Below, in pieces: positions 9,173 to 19,757 of a stretch of DNA of 64,000 bases. A program made the position numbers and the translations under genes. This DNA comes from Roseateles puraquae (lineage in GTDB: Bacteria > Pseudomonadota > Gammaproteobacteria > Burkholderiales > Burkholderiaceae_C): the NCBI RefSeq assembly GCF_002205845.1, contig NZ_NISI01000003.1, forward strand, positions 283,068-347,067. The letters run 5' to 3'. Positions within the stretch are counted from its first letter, which is position 1. Each line of letters starts with the position of its first letter. The notes beneath the pieces are model-generated. The model worked only from the letters and a program-made list of their open reading frames with translations, searched no databases and was not told where the DNA came from.

Positions 9173-11296
9173 TCAGAGCTTGTAGTCCAGTGTCACGGAC
9201 ACATTGCGCGGCTCGCCGTAGATGGCGCCATAGGCCAGACCACCAACGTACTTCTTGTCGAACAGGTTGTTCACGTTCAGGCGCAGCGTGGCGGCTGGTG
9301 AGACCTCATACGCCGCGAAGGCGTTCGCCACGAGATAGGCGTCCTGCTTGGGACCGCCGGTCTTGCTCACCTCCGACTGCCAGCGCCCGCCCACGCCCAG
9401 GTGCAGGGCAGGCAATGCGGGCAGGCGGCTGTCGACACGGAAGTTGACGGTATTGCGCGGCACCCATTCGTAGATGTCCTGGCCATCGGGGCCGGTGAGC
9501 TTGAGGTGGGTGTAGCCCAGGGTCAGCTTGGCGTTCTTGCCCAGGCGGCCCGTGGCCTCGGCCTCGAAGCCGCGCGACTTCACGTCCTTGCCTTCGTACC
9601 AGGACTGACCGTCCAGCGAGGTCCCCGTGCCCGTGATGACGCCACCGTAGGTCGCCAGCCCCTGCTGCCGCGCCGTGAAGACGGCAAAGGTCGTCAGCAG
9701 CGCGCGATCCAGCCATTCGGCCTTCACACCCGCCTCGGCGTTGACGCCTTTCATAGGGGCGAGGTACTCGCCCTTCTTGTCGGTCTGGTCCTGGTTCTGG
9801 AAGATGTCGGAGTACGACACATAGCCCGTCACGGCGGGCGAGAAGGCATACGTCAAGCCCACATAGGGGCTGACCTCCCGGGTGTCAGGGTAGACGGTGT
9901 TGGTCGCGGCATTGCCGTAGATGGAAGCGCCGCTGCGTGCCAGCCGCACCGCGTTCATGCCGAGGATGCCCTTGAGCTCGTCCGTCAGGCTGATCTGCGA
10001 TGCGGCGTATAGACGAGTGAGCTTCTGCTCGCCGCGGGTGCTCGGCTGGCGTGAACCCCAGGTGGGCTCGGTGTACACATCGCCGCCATACGGGAAGGCT
10101 GGCAAGGCGTCGCCCATGTGATCCTGCACCGGGAAGATGTTCACGGCCGTCTTCTCGCGCGACTGGCTCACGCCCAGCAGCAACCGGTGCCGACGGCCGA
10201 AAGCGGTGAAGTCGCCGCTCAGGTTGGCGTCCAGCACCCGGTGGTCGGTGTCACCTTCGCTGCGGTAGGGCCAGCCGATAACGCCGGTGTTGTCGGCATT
10301 CAGCACACCGGTGGGCGAGTAGGCGTACAGCAGCCGCGTCGACTCGTCGCCATGCCGCGTGTTGTAGGTCAGCTTGGCCTCCCACCCCTCGGCCAACTGG
10401 TGGGCGTATTCGATGAAGGCGTTGTAGGACCGGGTGTTCCAGTAGGTCCAGCGCTGCGAGGTGGACGAGCCGACGGGGAAGTCGGCCTGGGTGCCGTCGG
10501 CACGCCGCAGCGTGAGCGAGCCCCACATCGGCGAGTCCTGCTTCGAGTCCACGGCCGTGAGGCCCAACGTCAGCACGCCGCGGCTGCCGATCTGGCCGTC
10601 GACCACGCCATAGACCGAGGTGCGCTTGTCATGCAAGTCGCGCAGGTAGGAGTCCTTGTCCTCATGCGCCACCACCAGCCGGCCCGCCCAGGCCCCGTCC
10701 TCGGTCAGCACCTTGTTGAGGTCGAGCGCGGCTCGCTTCTTGCCCCAGGCGCCCAGGGTCAGGTTGAACTCGCCGTTGTCCTGGTTCAGTGGACGCTTGC
10801 GGATGTAGTTGATCGTGCCTGACGCATTGCCCACGCCGGTGAGCAAGCCGTTGGCGCCGCGGATCAGCTCGATGCGGTCGAACAGGAAGGTGTCTTCACG
10901 GCCGACGACCGTTCCCCAGGCGTTGGTCATGCCCAGGCCGTCGACCTGGGTCAGCTGGATGTCGAAGCCGCGGGCATTGAAGGTGGCGCGGTTGGTCTCG
11001 TACTGCTCGACGTTGATGCCGGTGGCCAGGCCGAGCGCTTCGTTGCTGCCGGTCAGGCCGAAGTTGGCCATGTCCTCGCCGTCGATGTTGCTGATGGTCT
11101 GCGGCGTCTCCTTGACGTCCATCGCCAGGCCGGTCGCGCCCTTCGAGACACGGTTGGCCCGCTTGCCGGTGACCACGACGGTCTGCAGGCTGGCGGCTTG
11201 AGGTGATTCGGCGGGCGTTGCAGCGGTCTGTGCGCGGGCGGGCAGGCTGGCGGCCGCCAGTGCGCAGGCGGTCAGGAGAAAGGCGGGAGGCGTCAT
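9173..11296 (-). CDS. TonB-dependent siderophore receptor
   Basis: A 707-residue outer-membrane receptor. The start at 11296 gives a signal peptide (MTPPAFLLTACALAAASL, ending ARAQ). Residues about 35-65 hold the TonB-box region (LQTVVVTGKRANRVSKGATG), then the plug domain (KETPQTISNIDGEDM, IELIRGANGLLTGVGNASGT) and a 22-strand-type barrel ending VTLDYKL. The plug wording is that of FhuE/FoxA/FpvA-type ferric hydroxamate or mixed siderophore receptors; no N-terminal signalling domain is present, so it is not a sigma-regulating transducer. Lies 31 bp after the small membrane gene under the Fur box and is followed by the PepSY gene. Confidence 0.93.
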   Translation of the reverse strand: MTPPAFLLTACALAAASLPARAQTAATPAESPQAASLQTVVVTGKRANRVSKGATGLAMDVKETPQTISNIDGEDMANFGLTGSNEALGLATGINVEQYETNRATFNARGFDIQLTQVDGLGMTNAWGTVVGREDTFLFDRIELIRGANGLLTGVGNASGTINYIRKRPLNQDNGEFNLTLGAWGKKRAALDLNKVLTEDGAWAGRLVVAHEDKDSYLRDLHDKRTSVYGVVDGQIGSRGVLTLGLTAVDSKQDSPMWGSLTLRRADGTQADFPVGSSTSQRWTYWNTRSYNAFIEYAHQLAEGWEAKLTYNTRHGDESTRLLYAYSPTGVLNADNTGVIGWPYRSEGDTDHRVLDANLSGDFTAFGRRHRLLLGVSQSREKTAVNIFPVQDHMGDALPAFPYGGDVYTEPTWGSRQPSTRGEQKLTRLYAASQISLTDELKGILGMNAVRLARSGASIYGNAATNTVYPDTREVSPYVGLTYAFSPAVTGYVSYSDIFQNQDQTDKKGEYLAPMKGVNAEAGVKAEWLDRALLTTFAVFTARQQGLATYGGVITGTGTSLDGQSWYEGKDVKSRGFEAEATGRLGKNAKLTLGYTHLKLTGPDGQDIYEWVPRNTVNFRVDSRLPALPALHLGVGGRWQSEVSKTGGPKQDAYLVANAFAAYEVSPAATLRLNVNNLFDKKYVGGLAYGAIYGEPRNVSVTLDYKL

Positions 11297-11327
11297 CAGG
11301 CAGGTGGATGTGAATACGAAGGGACGA

Positions 11328-11549
11328 TCAGCGGCGCAGGACGCACCGGGCAACGACGAGCAGCGGCACACCCAGCGCGAGCCACGACCAGGTGTCGCCC
11401 CAGCCGTCGGACACCAGGGCCGAGACCAGTCCCGTGGCGCTCAGCAGTCCGAGCGCCACGGGCCAGCCCCACAGCCGCCCGGGCGTGTGACGGGCGGATG
11501 CTGGCGACAGCTGTGGGCTGCGGTTCGACCGTTCGTGCGAGCTCGTCAT
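11328..11549 (-). CDS. Small two-helix membrane protein at the head of the iron operon
   Basis: A 73-residue protein with a polar N-terminus and two hydrophobic segments (WGWPVALGLLSATGLVSALV and WSWLALGVPLLVVARCVL) joined by a short acidic turn. The start at 11549 is preferred because the longer frame to 11591 would run through the Fur box and promoter. I do not recognise a named domain. Proteins of this size and shape often sit upstream of TonB receptor and PepSY genes in Burkholderiales, and an accessory role in iron uptake is inferred from that position only. Confidence 0.72.
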   Translation of the reverse strand: MTSSHERSNRSPQLSPASARHTPGRLWGWPVALGLLSATGLVSALVSDGWGDTWSWLALGVPLLVVARCVLRR

Positions 11550-11552
11550 GCC

Positions 11553-11590
11553 ATCAAATACAAATGAGAACGATTCGCATTCTATACACA
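11553..11590 (-). promoter_or_regulatory. Fur box and promoter of the siderophore operon
   Basis: On the minus strand the sequence AATGCGAATCGTTCTCATTT lies at about 11562-11581, just upstream of the ATG at 11549. It is a near-palindrome of the Fur type (AATGCGAAT / TTCTCATTT arms around a short centre). The stretch is strikingly AT-rich compared with its surroundings, as expected for a promoter. Ferric-Fur binding here would repress the small membrane protein, TonB receptor and PepSY genes under iron sufficiency. Confidence 0.8.
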
Positions 11591-11595
11591 AGACA

Positions 11596-11627
11596 ATAAA
11601 AACCGCCCTGCCTTGCGGTCAGGGCGG
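11596..11627 (-). terminator. Rho-independent terminator of clpB
   Basis: Read on the minus strand, an 8-bp perfect stem (CCGCCCTG / CAGGGCGG, at 11603-11610 and 11620-11627) with a 9-nt loop is followed by TTTTTATT. It stands 58 bp after the clpB stop and insulates clpB from the iron-operon promoter. Confidence 0.9.
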
Positions 11628-11684
11628 CTGCAGCGGCCTCGGGTGGCGTGTCTGGACGCTCGGCGGGCGCGCCCGCCGGCGGCC

Positions 11685-14279
<2,595 letters not shown>

Positions 14280-14304
14280 GGAATGAATCCTCCGGTTGCG
14301 AAGC

Positions 14305-14333
14305 CAAGTGGGCGCCTTTCAGCGCTTTTCAAG
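14305..14333 (-). promoter_or_regulatory. Candidate sigma-32 heat-shock promoter of clpB
   Basis: On the minus strand CTTGAAA (14333-14327) is followed after 14 bp by CCCACTTG (14312-14305). This fits the heat-shock pattern CTTGAAA, 13-14 bp, CCCCATnT with a perfect -35. It lies in the 59-bp gap between crcB and clpB, overlapping only the crcB stop region by nothing, and begins about 26 bp before the clpB ATG. Confidence 0.72.
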
Positions 14334-14338
14334 TTGAC

Positions 14339-14704
14339 TCAAATCAAGGCCTGCACCAGCTTCATGCCCGCCCAGGCCGCCAGCAGCGAGCCCAGCACGT
14401 GGCTGACCGTGTGGGCCAGCGCCATGCCGAACTCCCCATGCCGCAGCAGCGCCAGCGACTCGCCCGAGAACGACGAAAACGTGGTCAGCCCGCCCAGAAA
14501 GCCCGTCACGAGCAGCAGCTTCAACAGGTCGTTGGGCTGGCGGCCAAACCACTCCAGCGCCATGCCGATCAGAAACCCGCCCACCACGTTCACCAGCAGC
14601 GTGCCCAGCGGAAAGCCCGCCCAGCGGGTGTTGAACAGCAGGCCTGCCTGCCAGCGAGCGAGCGCGCCGAGCGCCGCACCGACCGAGATCACCAGCGCAT
14701 TCAT
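14339..14704 (-). CDS. crcB: Fluoride channel CrcB/Fluc
   Basis: A 121-residue, four-helix membrane protein that exports fluoride as an inverted dimer. Family marks: GAALGALARW at the N-terminus, GTLLVNVVGGFLIGM (pore Asn), and GFLGGLTTFSSFSGE (the phenylalanine and Thr/Ser track with the central Na+ site). I see no crcB fluoride riboswitch upstream: its ATG overlaps the moaE stop (TCAT, 14701-14704), so it is read as part of the moaE transcript. It is the gene before clpB, which has its own promoter. Confidence 0.95.
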   Translation of the reverse strand: MNALVISVGAALGALARWQAGLLFNTRWAGFPLGTLLVNVVGGFLIGMALEWFGRQPNDLLKLLLVTGFLGGLTTFSSFSGESLALLRHGEFGMALAHTVSHVLGSLLAAWAGMKLVQALI

Positions 14705-15174
14705 GCCGCGTTCCCCGCGGTGATGCCCCAGCGCGCCAGGGCGGCGTCATCGGCCTCGCGGGCGTCCACCCAATGGGCGCCGTCGGGCGTGAATTCCTTC
14801 TTCCAGAACGGCGCCTGGGTCTTGAGATAGTCCATCAGGAACTCACAGGCCTGGAAGGCCTGGCCCCGGTGGGCACTGGCCACCAGCACGAGCACGATCT
14901 GCTCGCGCGCCTGCAGCAGCCCGACGCGGTGGATGACCCGCGCCGCCCGGATGTCGAAACGGGCGAACGCCTCGTCCACCATCGCCTCGATGGCCGCCTC
15001 CGTCATGCCGGGGTAATGCTCGAGCTCCATCTGAGACACGGCCGCCCCGCTGCTGCGCTCGCGTACCGTGCCGACGAACGCCACGACGGCGCCAATACCG
15101 CCGTCCCCCATTCGCAGGGCTGCCGTTTCGGCGCCCAGGTCGAAATCTGCTGATTGGATGCACACTCTGGCCAT
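14701..15174 (-). CDS. moaE: Molybdopterin synthase catalytic subunit MoaE
   Basis: The large subunit that, with MoaD thiocarboxylate, converts precursor Z (cPMP) to molybdopterin. 157 residues from the preferred start MARVCIQS at 15174 (a longer frame begins at 15189). Conserved parts: GAVVAFVGTVRE, LEHYPGMTE, HRVGLL, ASAHRGQAF and the lysine-bearing PFWKKE. In many relatives moaE directly follows moaD; here moaD ends at 24541, more than 9 kb away, with the SPFH-polyamine block between. Overlaps crcB by 4 bp. Confidence 0.95.
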   Translation of the reverse strand: MARVCIQSADFDLGAETAALRMGDGGIGAVVAFVGTVRERSSGAAVSQMELEHYPGMTEAAIEAMVDEAFARFDIRAARVIHRVGLLQAREQIVLVLVASAHRGQAFQACEFLMDYLKTQAPFWKKEFTPDGAHWVDAREADDAALARWGITAGNAA

Positions 15175-15288
15175 GTCACGGATTCTCACCTTGGGCGGCG
15201 GTGAGATTCACCTGTTTTGGCGTCGATCTGCCCACAAGCCGCCGCATACTGGGCGCCGTTCATTTCTCACGCTGCCAGGAATTTCGAC

Positions 15289-16317
15289 ATGGCCCTGATG
15301 GATTTCATCAAGAAACAGTTCATAGACGTCATCCAGTGGACGGAGGACGGCGATGGCACGCTGGCCTGGCGCTTCCCGATGGCGGGCATGGAAATCCAGA
15401 ACGGCGGCCAGCTGGTGGTGCGCGAGAGCCAGGTGGCGGTGTTCGTGAACGAGGGTCAGGTGGCCGACGTCTTCGGCCCCGGCACCCACAAGCTGACCAC
15501 CCAGACGCTGCCCGTCCTGACCTACCTCAAGAACTGGGACAAGCTCTTCGAGTCGCCGTTCAAGAGCGACGTCTACTTCTTCAGCACCCGCCAGCAGATC
15601 GACCAGCGCTGGGGCACGAGCCAGCCCGTGTCCATCCGTGACAAGGACTTCGGCGCGGTGCGCATCCGCGCTTTCGGCAACTACGCCTACCGCATCAAGG
15701 ATGCCAAGGTCTTCCACAGCCAGATCTCAGGCACCCGGGAGCGCTACACCGCCGCCGAGTTGGACGGGCAGCTGCGTGGCCTGATGCTGCAGCACATCAG
15801 CGATGCCGTCGCGAGCAGCGGCACCGCCTTCCTTGACCTCGCCGCCAACCAGATCGAGTTTGCGGCCGCCCTCAAGAACGCCACCGCGCCGTCGTTCGAC
15901 GCCCTCGGCCTGGAGTTGCTGTCGGTGACGATGCAGAACGTGTCGCTGCCCGAAGAGCTGCAGAAGATCCTCGACCAGCGCATCGGCATGGGCATCATCG
16001 GCCAGAACATGGGCCAGTTCATGCAGTACCAGACCGCGCAGGCCATCCCCGAGCTGGCCAAGGGCGCAGGCTCGGGCAGCGGCATCGCGGGTGAAGCCGT
16101 CGGCCTGGGGGCCGGCGTGGCCTTGGGCCAGACCCTGGCCCAAACGCTGGGTCAAGGCCTGGCCGGCGTCGGCACGGCCGCCCCGGCCCCGGCCGCGAGC
16201 AAGCCGGACGACATCGTGGCCCTGCTGGAAAAGCTCGGCGACCTCAAGGCCAAGGGCATCCTGACCGACGAGGAATTCGCCGCCAAGAAGGCTGACCTCC
16301 TGAAAAAGCTTGGCTAG
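15289..16317 (+). CDS. SPFH-domain protein with C-terminal SHOCT motif (YdjI-like virion-core-type)
   Basis: A 342-residue protein. The N-terminal about 250 residues form an SPFH/band-7-like domain of the group often labelled 'SPFH domain / virion core protein' (VVRESQVAVFVNEGQVADVF, then GTHKLTTQTLPVL). A helical region and a Gly/Ala-rich linker follow, then a SHOCT-type C-terminus (LGDLKAKGILTDEEFAAKKA, about 310-342). No signal peptide; such proteins scaffold membrane domains from the cytosolic face. Start ATG at 15289 after AGGA. It is the first gene of the plus-strand block and its promoter must lie in the 114 bp shared with divergent moaE. Confidence 0.86.
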   Translation: MALMDFIKKQFIDVIQWTEDGDGTLAWRFPMAGMEIQNGGQLVVRESQVAVFVNEGQVADVFGPGTHKLTTQTLPVLTYLKNWDKLFESPFKSDVYFFSTRQQIDQRWGTSQPVSIRDKDFGAVRIRAFGNYAYRIKDAKVFHSQISGTRERYTAAELDGQLRGLMLQHISDAVASSGTAFLDLAANQIEFAAALKNATAPSFDALGLELLSVTMQNVSLPEELQKILDQRIGMGIIGQNMGQFMQYQTAQAIPELAKGAGSGSGIAGEAVGLGAGVALGQTLAQTLGQGLAGVGTAAPAPAASKPDDIVALLEKLGDLKAKGILTDEEFAAKKADLLKKLG

Positions 16318-16324
16318 ACATTGG

Positions 16325-16398
16325 CCCACCCCCTACCGGCTTGTGCCGGCCCCCTCCAGGGGGCGCCGTCAGTGGCCCGGCAAAGCCGGTTCCACGGC
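16325..16398 (+). repeat. Dispersed palindromic repeat, copy 1 (three-hairpin REP-like element)
   Basis: A 74-bp intergenic element, just after the SPFH gene stop, that can fold into three successive hairpins: CCGGC/GCCGG, CCCCCT/AGGGGG and CCGGC/GCCGG (around AAA). A second copy on the opposite strand lies at 52512-52586. The last part, GTGGCCCGGCAAAGCCGGTT, is identical in both copies. Possible roles are mRNA 3'-end protection, transcription attenuation, or simply a REP-type mobile sequence. Confidence 0.8.
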
Positions 16399-16451
16399 GG
16401 CCGCTGGGCCGCTACCTAAGCTGCCTGCGTTGATCCAGCTGAACTTCCCCA

Positions 16452-18041
16452 ATGGCTGAGGCAACGGCCCAGCGAAAGTGGCGCGCGGCGTGCCCGAATT
16501 GCGGCGCGCCGGTCGAGTTCGCCAGCGCAGCCTCGGCCAGCGCCGTCTGCAGCTTCTGCCGCAGCACGCTGCTGCGCGATGGCGACACGCTGAGCCGCAT
16601 CGGCCAAAGCGCCGAGATCTTTGATGACTACTCGCCCCTGCAACTCGGCGCCACCGGGCGCTGGATGGGCCAGGGCTTTGCGGTGGTCGGCCGCGTGCAG
16701 CGTGGCTCGGAGCTGGGCAACTGGAACGAATGGCACCTGCTCTTCGATGCCGGTGAGCACGAGCGCGTGGGCTGGCTCAGTGAAGACAACGGCCAGTTCG
16801 TCCTCGGCCTGGAGGCGCCTCTCACCGAGACGCCCCCGCCCGAACCTCAGCTCGGCGCCCCGCTGACCCTGGCTGGCCAGCGCTGGCAGGTGGCCGCGGT
16901 GGTGCAGGCCGCCCTGCGGGCTGCCGAAGGCGAACTGCCCCGGGTGCCCAGGGCGGGTCGAATCGTCGAACTGCGCAATGCGCAGGACGAAGTCGGCAGC
17001 CTGGAGTACCGGGACGGCGAGCCGCCGGTCTGGTCGGTCGGCCGCGGTGTGCAGTTGGCCGACCTGGCGTTGCAGGGCCTGCGCACCACGGCCGAGGGCG
17101 AATCCGTCGCCGAGGCCAAGTTCAAGGGCCGGGCGCTGGCCTGCCCCAACTGCGGCGCCTCGCTGGAACCCAAACTCGCCGAATCGCGCAGCATGAGCTG
17201 CGGCCAATGCCACGCGGTGGTGGAACTGCCCGCGGGCGATGCCAAGGCCGTGGCCTTTGCCGCGCAGGACCGCGGGCTGCCGCCGCTCATCCCGATCGGC
17301 CGTACCGGCACCCTCGCGTTCGCGGGCGAGAAGCCCCTGCCCTGGCAGGTGGTGGGTTACCAGGAGCGTTGCGACATCCCCGAGGACGCCGACGACGAAC
17401 AGAGCTTCTGGCGCGAGTACCTGCTCTACAACCGCCTGAGCGGCTTCGCCTTCCTGGTGGACACCCGCGAGGGCTGGAGCCTCGTGCGCACCCTGACCGG
17501 CGCGCCGCAGCCGGTGCGCGGCGGCGTGCAATGGCAGGGCCGGGCCTATTCGCAGCGCTGGGTCTACGGCGCCAAAACCACCCATGTGCTCGGCGAGTTC
17601 TACTGGCCCGTGCGCCTGGAGGACCGCGTGCAGGTGACCGACTTCAGCACCAGCGATGGCCGCTACCTGCTCAGTCGCGAACAGCAGGGCCCGGAAGTCA
17701 CCTGGAGTGGCGGGCAGACACTGGCGGCCGACGAGGTGCGCAAGGCCTTCAACCTGGTCGCCCCGAACCTGCCCTTCGCCCGCGACGCTTCGGCCTTCAA
17801 GAACAACACCGGCACGCTGCTGCGCAACATCGTGATCGCGCTGTTCCTGATCGTGCTGCTGGTGGCGCTGATGCGGGCCTGCTCGGGCGACGACTGCCAG
17901 CGCTACAAGGACAGCTTCGGTGAGAACAGCACCGAGTACCAGCAATGCCGCAGCAGCGCGCGCAGCGGCGGGGGCTACTACGGCGGCTCCAGCGGCGGCA
18001 GCTACGGCGGCTACAGCAGCGGTGGCGGCGGCCACAAGTAA
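16452..18041 (+). CDS. Zinc-ribbon, double DUF4178 membrane protein
   Basis: A 529-residue protein. A zinc ribbon opens it (CPNC at 14-17, CSFC at 33-36), followed by a DUF4178 domain (about 55-200), a second zinc ribbon (CPNCGAS ... SCGQC, about 232-258), a second DUF4178 domain (about 285-430), one membrane helix (NIVIALFLIVLLVALM, about 456-474) and a tail with several cysteines ending in a Gly/Ser/Tyr-rich run. Topology suggests a cytosolic body and short outer tail. DUF4178 has no known reaction; it recurs beside SPFH, DUF350 and polyamine genes. It ends 12 bp before DUF350. Confidence 0.85.
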   Translation: MAEATAQRKWRAACPNCGAPVEFASAASASAVCSFCRSTLLRDGDTLSRIGQSAEIFDDYSPLQLGATGRWMGQGFAVVGRVQRGSELGNWNEWHLLFDAGEHERVGWLSEDNGQFVLGLEAPLTETPPPEPQLGAPLTLAGQRWQVAAVVQAALRAAEGELPRVPRAGRIVELRNAQDEVGSLEYRDGEPPVWSVGRGVQLADLALQGLRTTAEGESVAEAKFKGRALACPNCGASLEPKLAESRSMSCGQCHAVVELPAGDAKAVAFAAQDRGLPPLIPIGRTGTLAFAGEKPLPWQVVGYQERCDIPEDADDEQSFWREYLLYNRLSGFAFLVDTREGWSLVRTLTGAPQPVRGGVQWQGRAYSQRWVYGAKTTHVLGEFYWPVRLEDRVQVTDFSTSDGRYLLSREQQGPEVTWSGGQTLAADEVRKAFNLVAPNLPFARDASAFKNNTGTLLRNIVIALFLIVLLVALMRACSGDDCQRYKDSFGENSTEYQQCRSSARSGGGYYGGSSGGSYGGYSSGGGGHK

Positions 18042-18053
18042 ACGGAGAACCCC

Positions 18054-18275
18054 ATGACCATCGATTGGCTCAAGCCTGAAGTCATCCTCGGCTCGACGAT
18101 GTACGCCGTCATCGGCGTCGTCATCTTCTGGGTGTCGTTCATCATCGTCGACAAGATCACGCCCTACAAACTCTGGGAAGAACTCGTCGAGCACAAGAAC
18201 GTCGCGCTGGCCATCGTGGTGGGGGCGATGTGCATCTCCATCGGCAACATCGTCGCGGCAGCCATTCACGGCTGA
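18054..18275 (+). CDS. DUF350 small membrane protein (half-length)
   Basis: A 73-residue protein with two membrane helices (MYAVIGVVIFWVSFIIVD and VALAIVVGAMCISIGNIVAA), separated by KITPYKLWEELVEHKN. This is one DUF350 repeat; the usual DUF350 protein, such as E. coli YjfL, is about 130 residues with two such repeats, so a homodimer could rebuild the full unit. Start has CGGAG seven bases upstream. Function unknown; DUF350 genes recur with PspA-like, SPFH and polyamine-related genes, suggesting envelope stress. Likely co-transcribed with the DUF4178 gene 12 bp upstream. Confidence 0.88.
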   Translation: MTIDWLKPEVILGSTMYAVIGVVIFWVSFIIVDKITPYKLWEELVEHKNVALAIVVGAMCISIGNIVAAAIHG

Positions 18276-18404
18276 GCAGCGCGGCTGCGGGTCATCGTGC
18301 CCGGTGGCAGCCCATGCACCGCGGCGTGCAGGCTGTCCGCATGCCTCTGGCGGGGCCGGCGCGGGCTCGACACCATCGCGCCGCTTCAAGCTCCGGAGAA
18401 CCCC

Positions 18405-19748
18405 ATGACCTCTCGCCGCTGGGTGGCTGCAGCCGCCCTCGCCTTCGCTTTCAGCCTGCACGTCGGCCCGGCACAGGCGGCTGACGCCGAGTCCCAGGCC
18501 GCCAAGGCCGACGCCACCGCCCAGGCCTCGGGATTCAAGATCCGCCCCGTCGACGACGCCTGGCGCGCCGCACTGCCCCGCAATGCCGAGGCCGCCACGC
18601 AGGCCTACCTGGACCGCCTGCCAGCCGACGTGCAGGCGAAATCGGCTGCCTACTGGGAGGGCGGCTACTGGATGCAGCTCTGGAACCTGCTGCTCGGACT
18701 GGTGCTGGCGGCCGTGTTCCTGGCCGGCCGCCGTGCGGCCCGGGTGCGCGACTGGGCGGCCCGCGTCGGTCGTGGCCCCTTGAGGCGCGACATGCTGTTT
18801 GCAGGCACCTACCTGGCCCTGAGCGAGCTCATCAGCCTGCCGCTGACCTTCTATCAGGGCTGGTGGCGCGAGCAGGCCTACGGCATGTCGACGCAGACCG
18901 TGCCGGCCTGGGTCGGCGAATGGCTGATGTCCACGGCCATCTCGCTCGTCATTGGCGCCCTAGTGCTGGGCGGCCTGTACGCGCTGATCCGCCGCGCGGG
19001 CGCGCGCTGGTGGATCTGGGGCGCCGTGGGCGGCATGGGGCTGACAACGCTCCTGGTGGCGCTGAGCCCGGTGTTCATCGAGCCGCTGTTCAACACCTAC
19101 AAGCCGGTGGAAGACGGGCCACTCAAGCGCGCAGTGCTGCAGATGGCGCACGCGGTGAGCGTGCCCGTCGACAACGTGTACGTGTTCGACGCCTCGCGTC
19201 AGACCACCCGCATCAGCGCCAACGTCTCGGGCCTGTTCGGCACCGCAGCCGTACGGCTGAACGACAACCTGCTGCGCCGCACGTCGGAGCCCGAGGTACG
19301 GGCCGTCATGGGGCATGAGCTGGGCCACTACGTGATGAACCACATCCCCAAGACCCTGCTCATGCTGACGCTGGTGCTGCTGGTCGGGTTCTACCTGGCG
19401 CAAGCCGCCATGAGCTGGCTGCTGGTGCGCTTCGCTGCGGCCACCGGCATCCGCCAGGTCGATGACGTCGCCGGGCTGCCGATGCTGCTGGCGGTGTTCT
19501 CGCTGTTCTTCACGCTGACCACGCCGGTCAACAACACGATCACCCGCGTGCAGGAGACCGAGGCAGACCGCTTCGGGCTGGCCTTATCGCGCGAGCCGCA
19601 CGGCTTTGCCGAAGCGCAGCTGCGGCTGGTGGAATATCGCAAGGCCGACCCGGGTCGGCTGGAAGAGTTCGTGTTCTTCCACCACCCGAGCACCCGCCAG
19701 CGCATCCTGGACGCGATGCGCTATCGCGAGGCCATGAACCTGCCTTGA
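18405..19748 (+). CDS. M48 family zinc metallopeptidase (Ste24/CAAX protease 1-like)
   Basis: A 447-residue protease with a signal peptide (RRWVAAAALAFAFSLHVG, ending AQAAD), several membrane helices and the N-terminal domain of Ste24-type M48 enzymes. The zinc site is HELGH (in VRAVMGHELGHYVMNH), with the third ligand Glu in QETEADRFGL. The region SRQTTRISANVSGLFGT is typical of this group. Such enzymes degrade or clip membrane and periplasmic proteins. Start at 18405 is supported by CGGAGAA; its ribosome site and start (17 bp) are identical to those of DUF350. It lies 129 bp after DUF350. Confidence 0.92.
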   Translation: MTSRRWVAAAALAFAFSLHVGPAQAADAESQAAKADATAQASGFKIRPVDDAWRAALPRNAEAATQAYLDRLPADVQAKSAAYWEGGYWMQLWNLLLGLVLAAVFLAGRRAARVRDWAARVGRGPLRRDMLFAGTYLALSELISLPLTFYQGWWREQAYGMSTQTVPAWVGEWLMSTAISLVIGALVLGGLYALIRRAGARWWIWGAVGGMGLTTLLVALSPVFIEPLFNTYKPVEDGPLKRAVLQMAHAVSVPVDNVYVFDASRQTTRISANVSGLFGTAAVRLNDNLLRRTSEPEVRAVMGHELGHYVMNHIPKTLLMLTLVLLVGFYLAQAAMSWLLVRFAAATGIRQVDDVAGLPMLLAVFSLFFTLTTPVNNTITRVQETEADRFGLALSREPHGFAEAQLRLVEYRKADPGRLEEFVFFHHPSTRQRILDAMRYREAMNLP

Positions 19749-19757
19749 ACCCAACCC

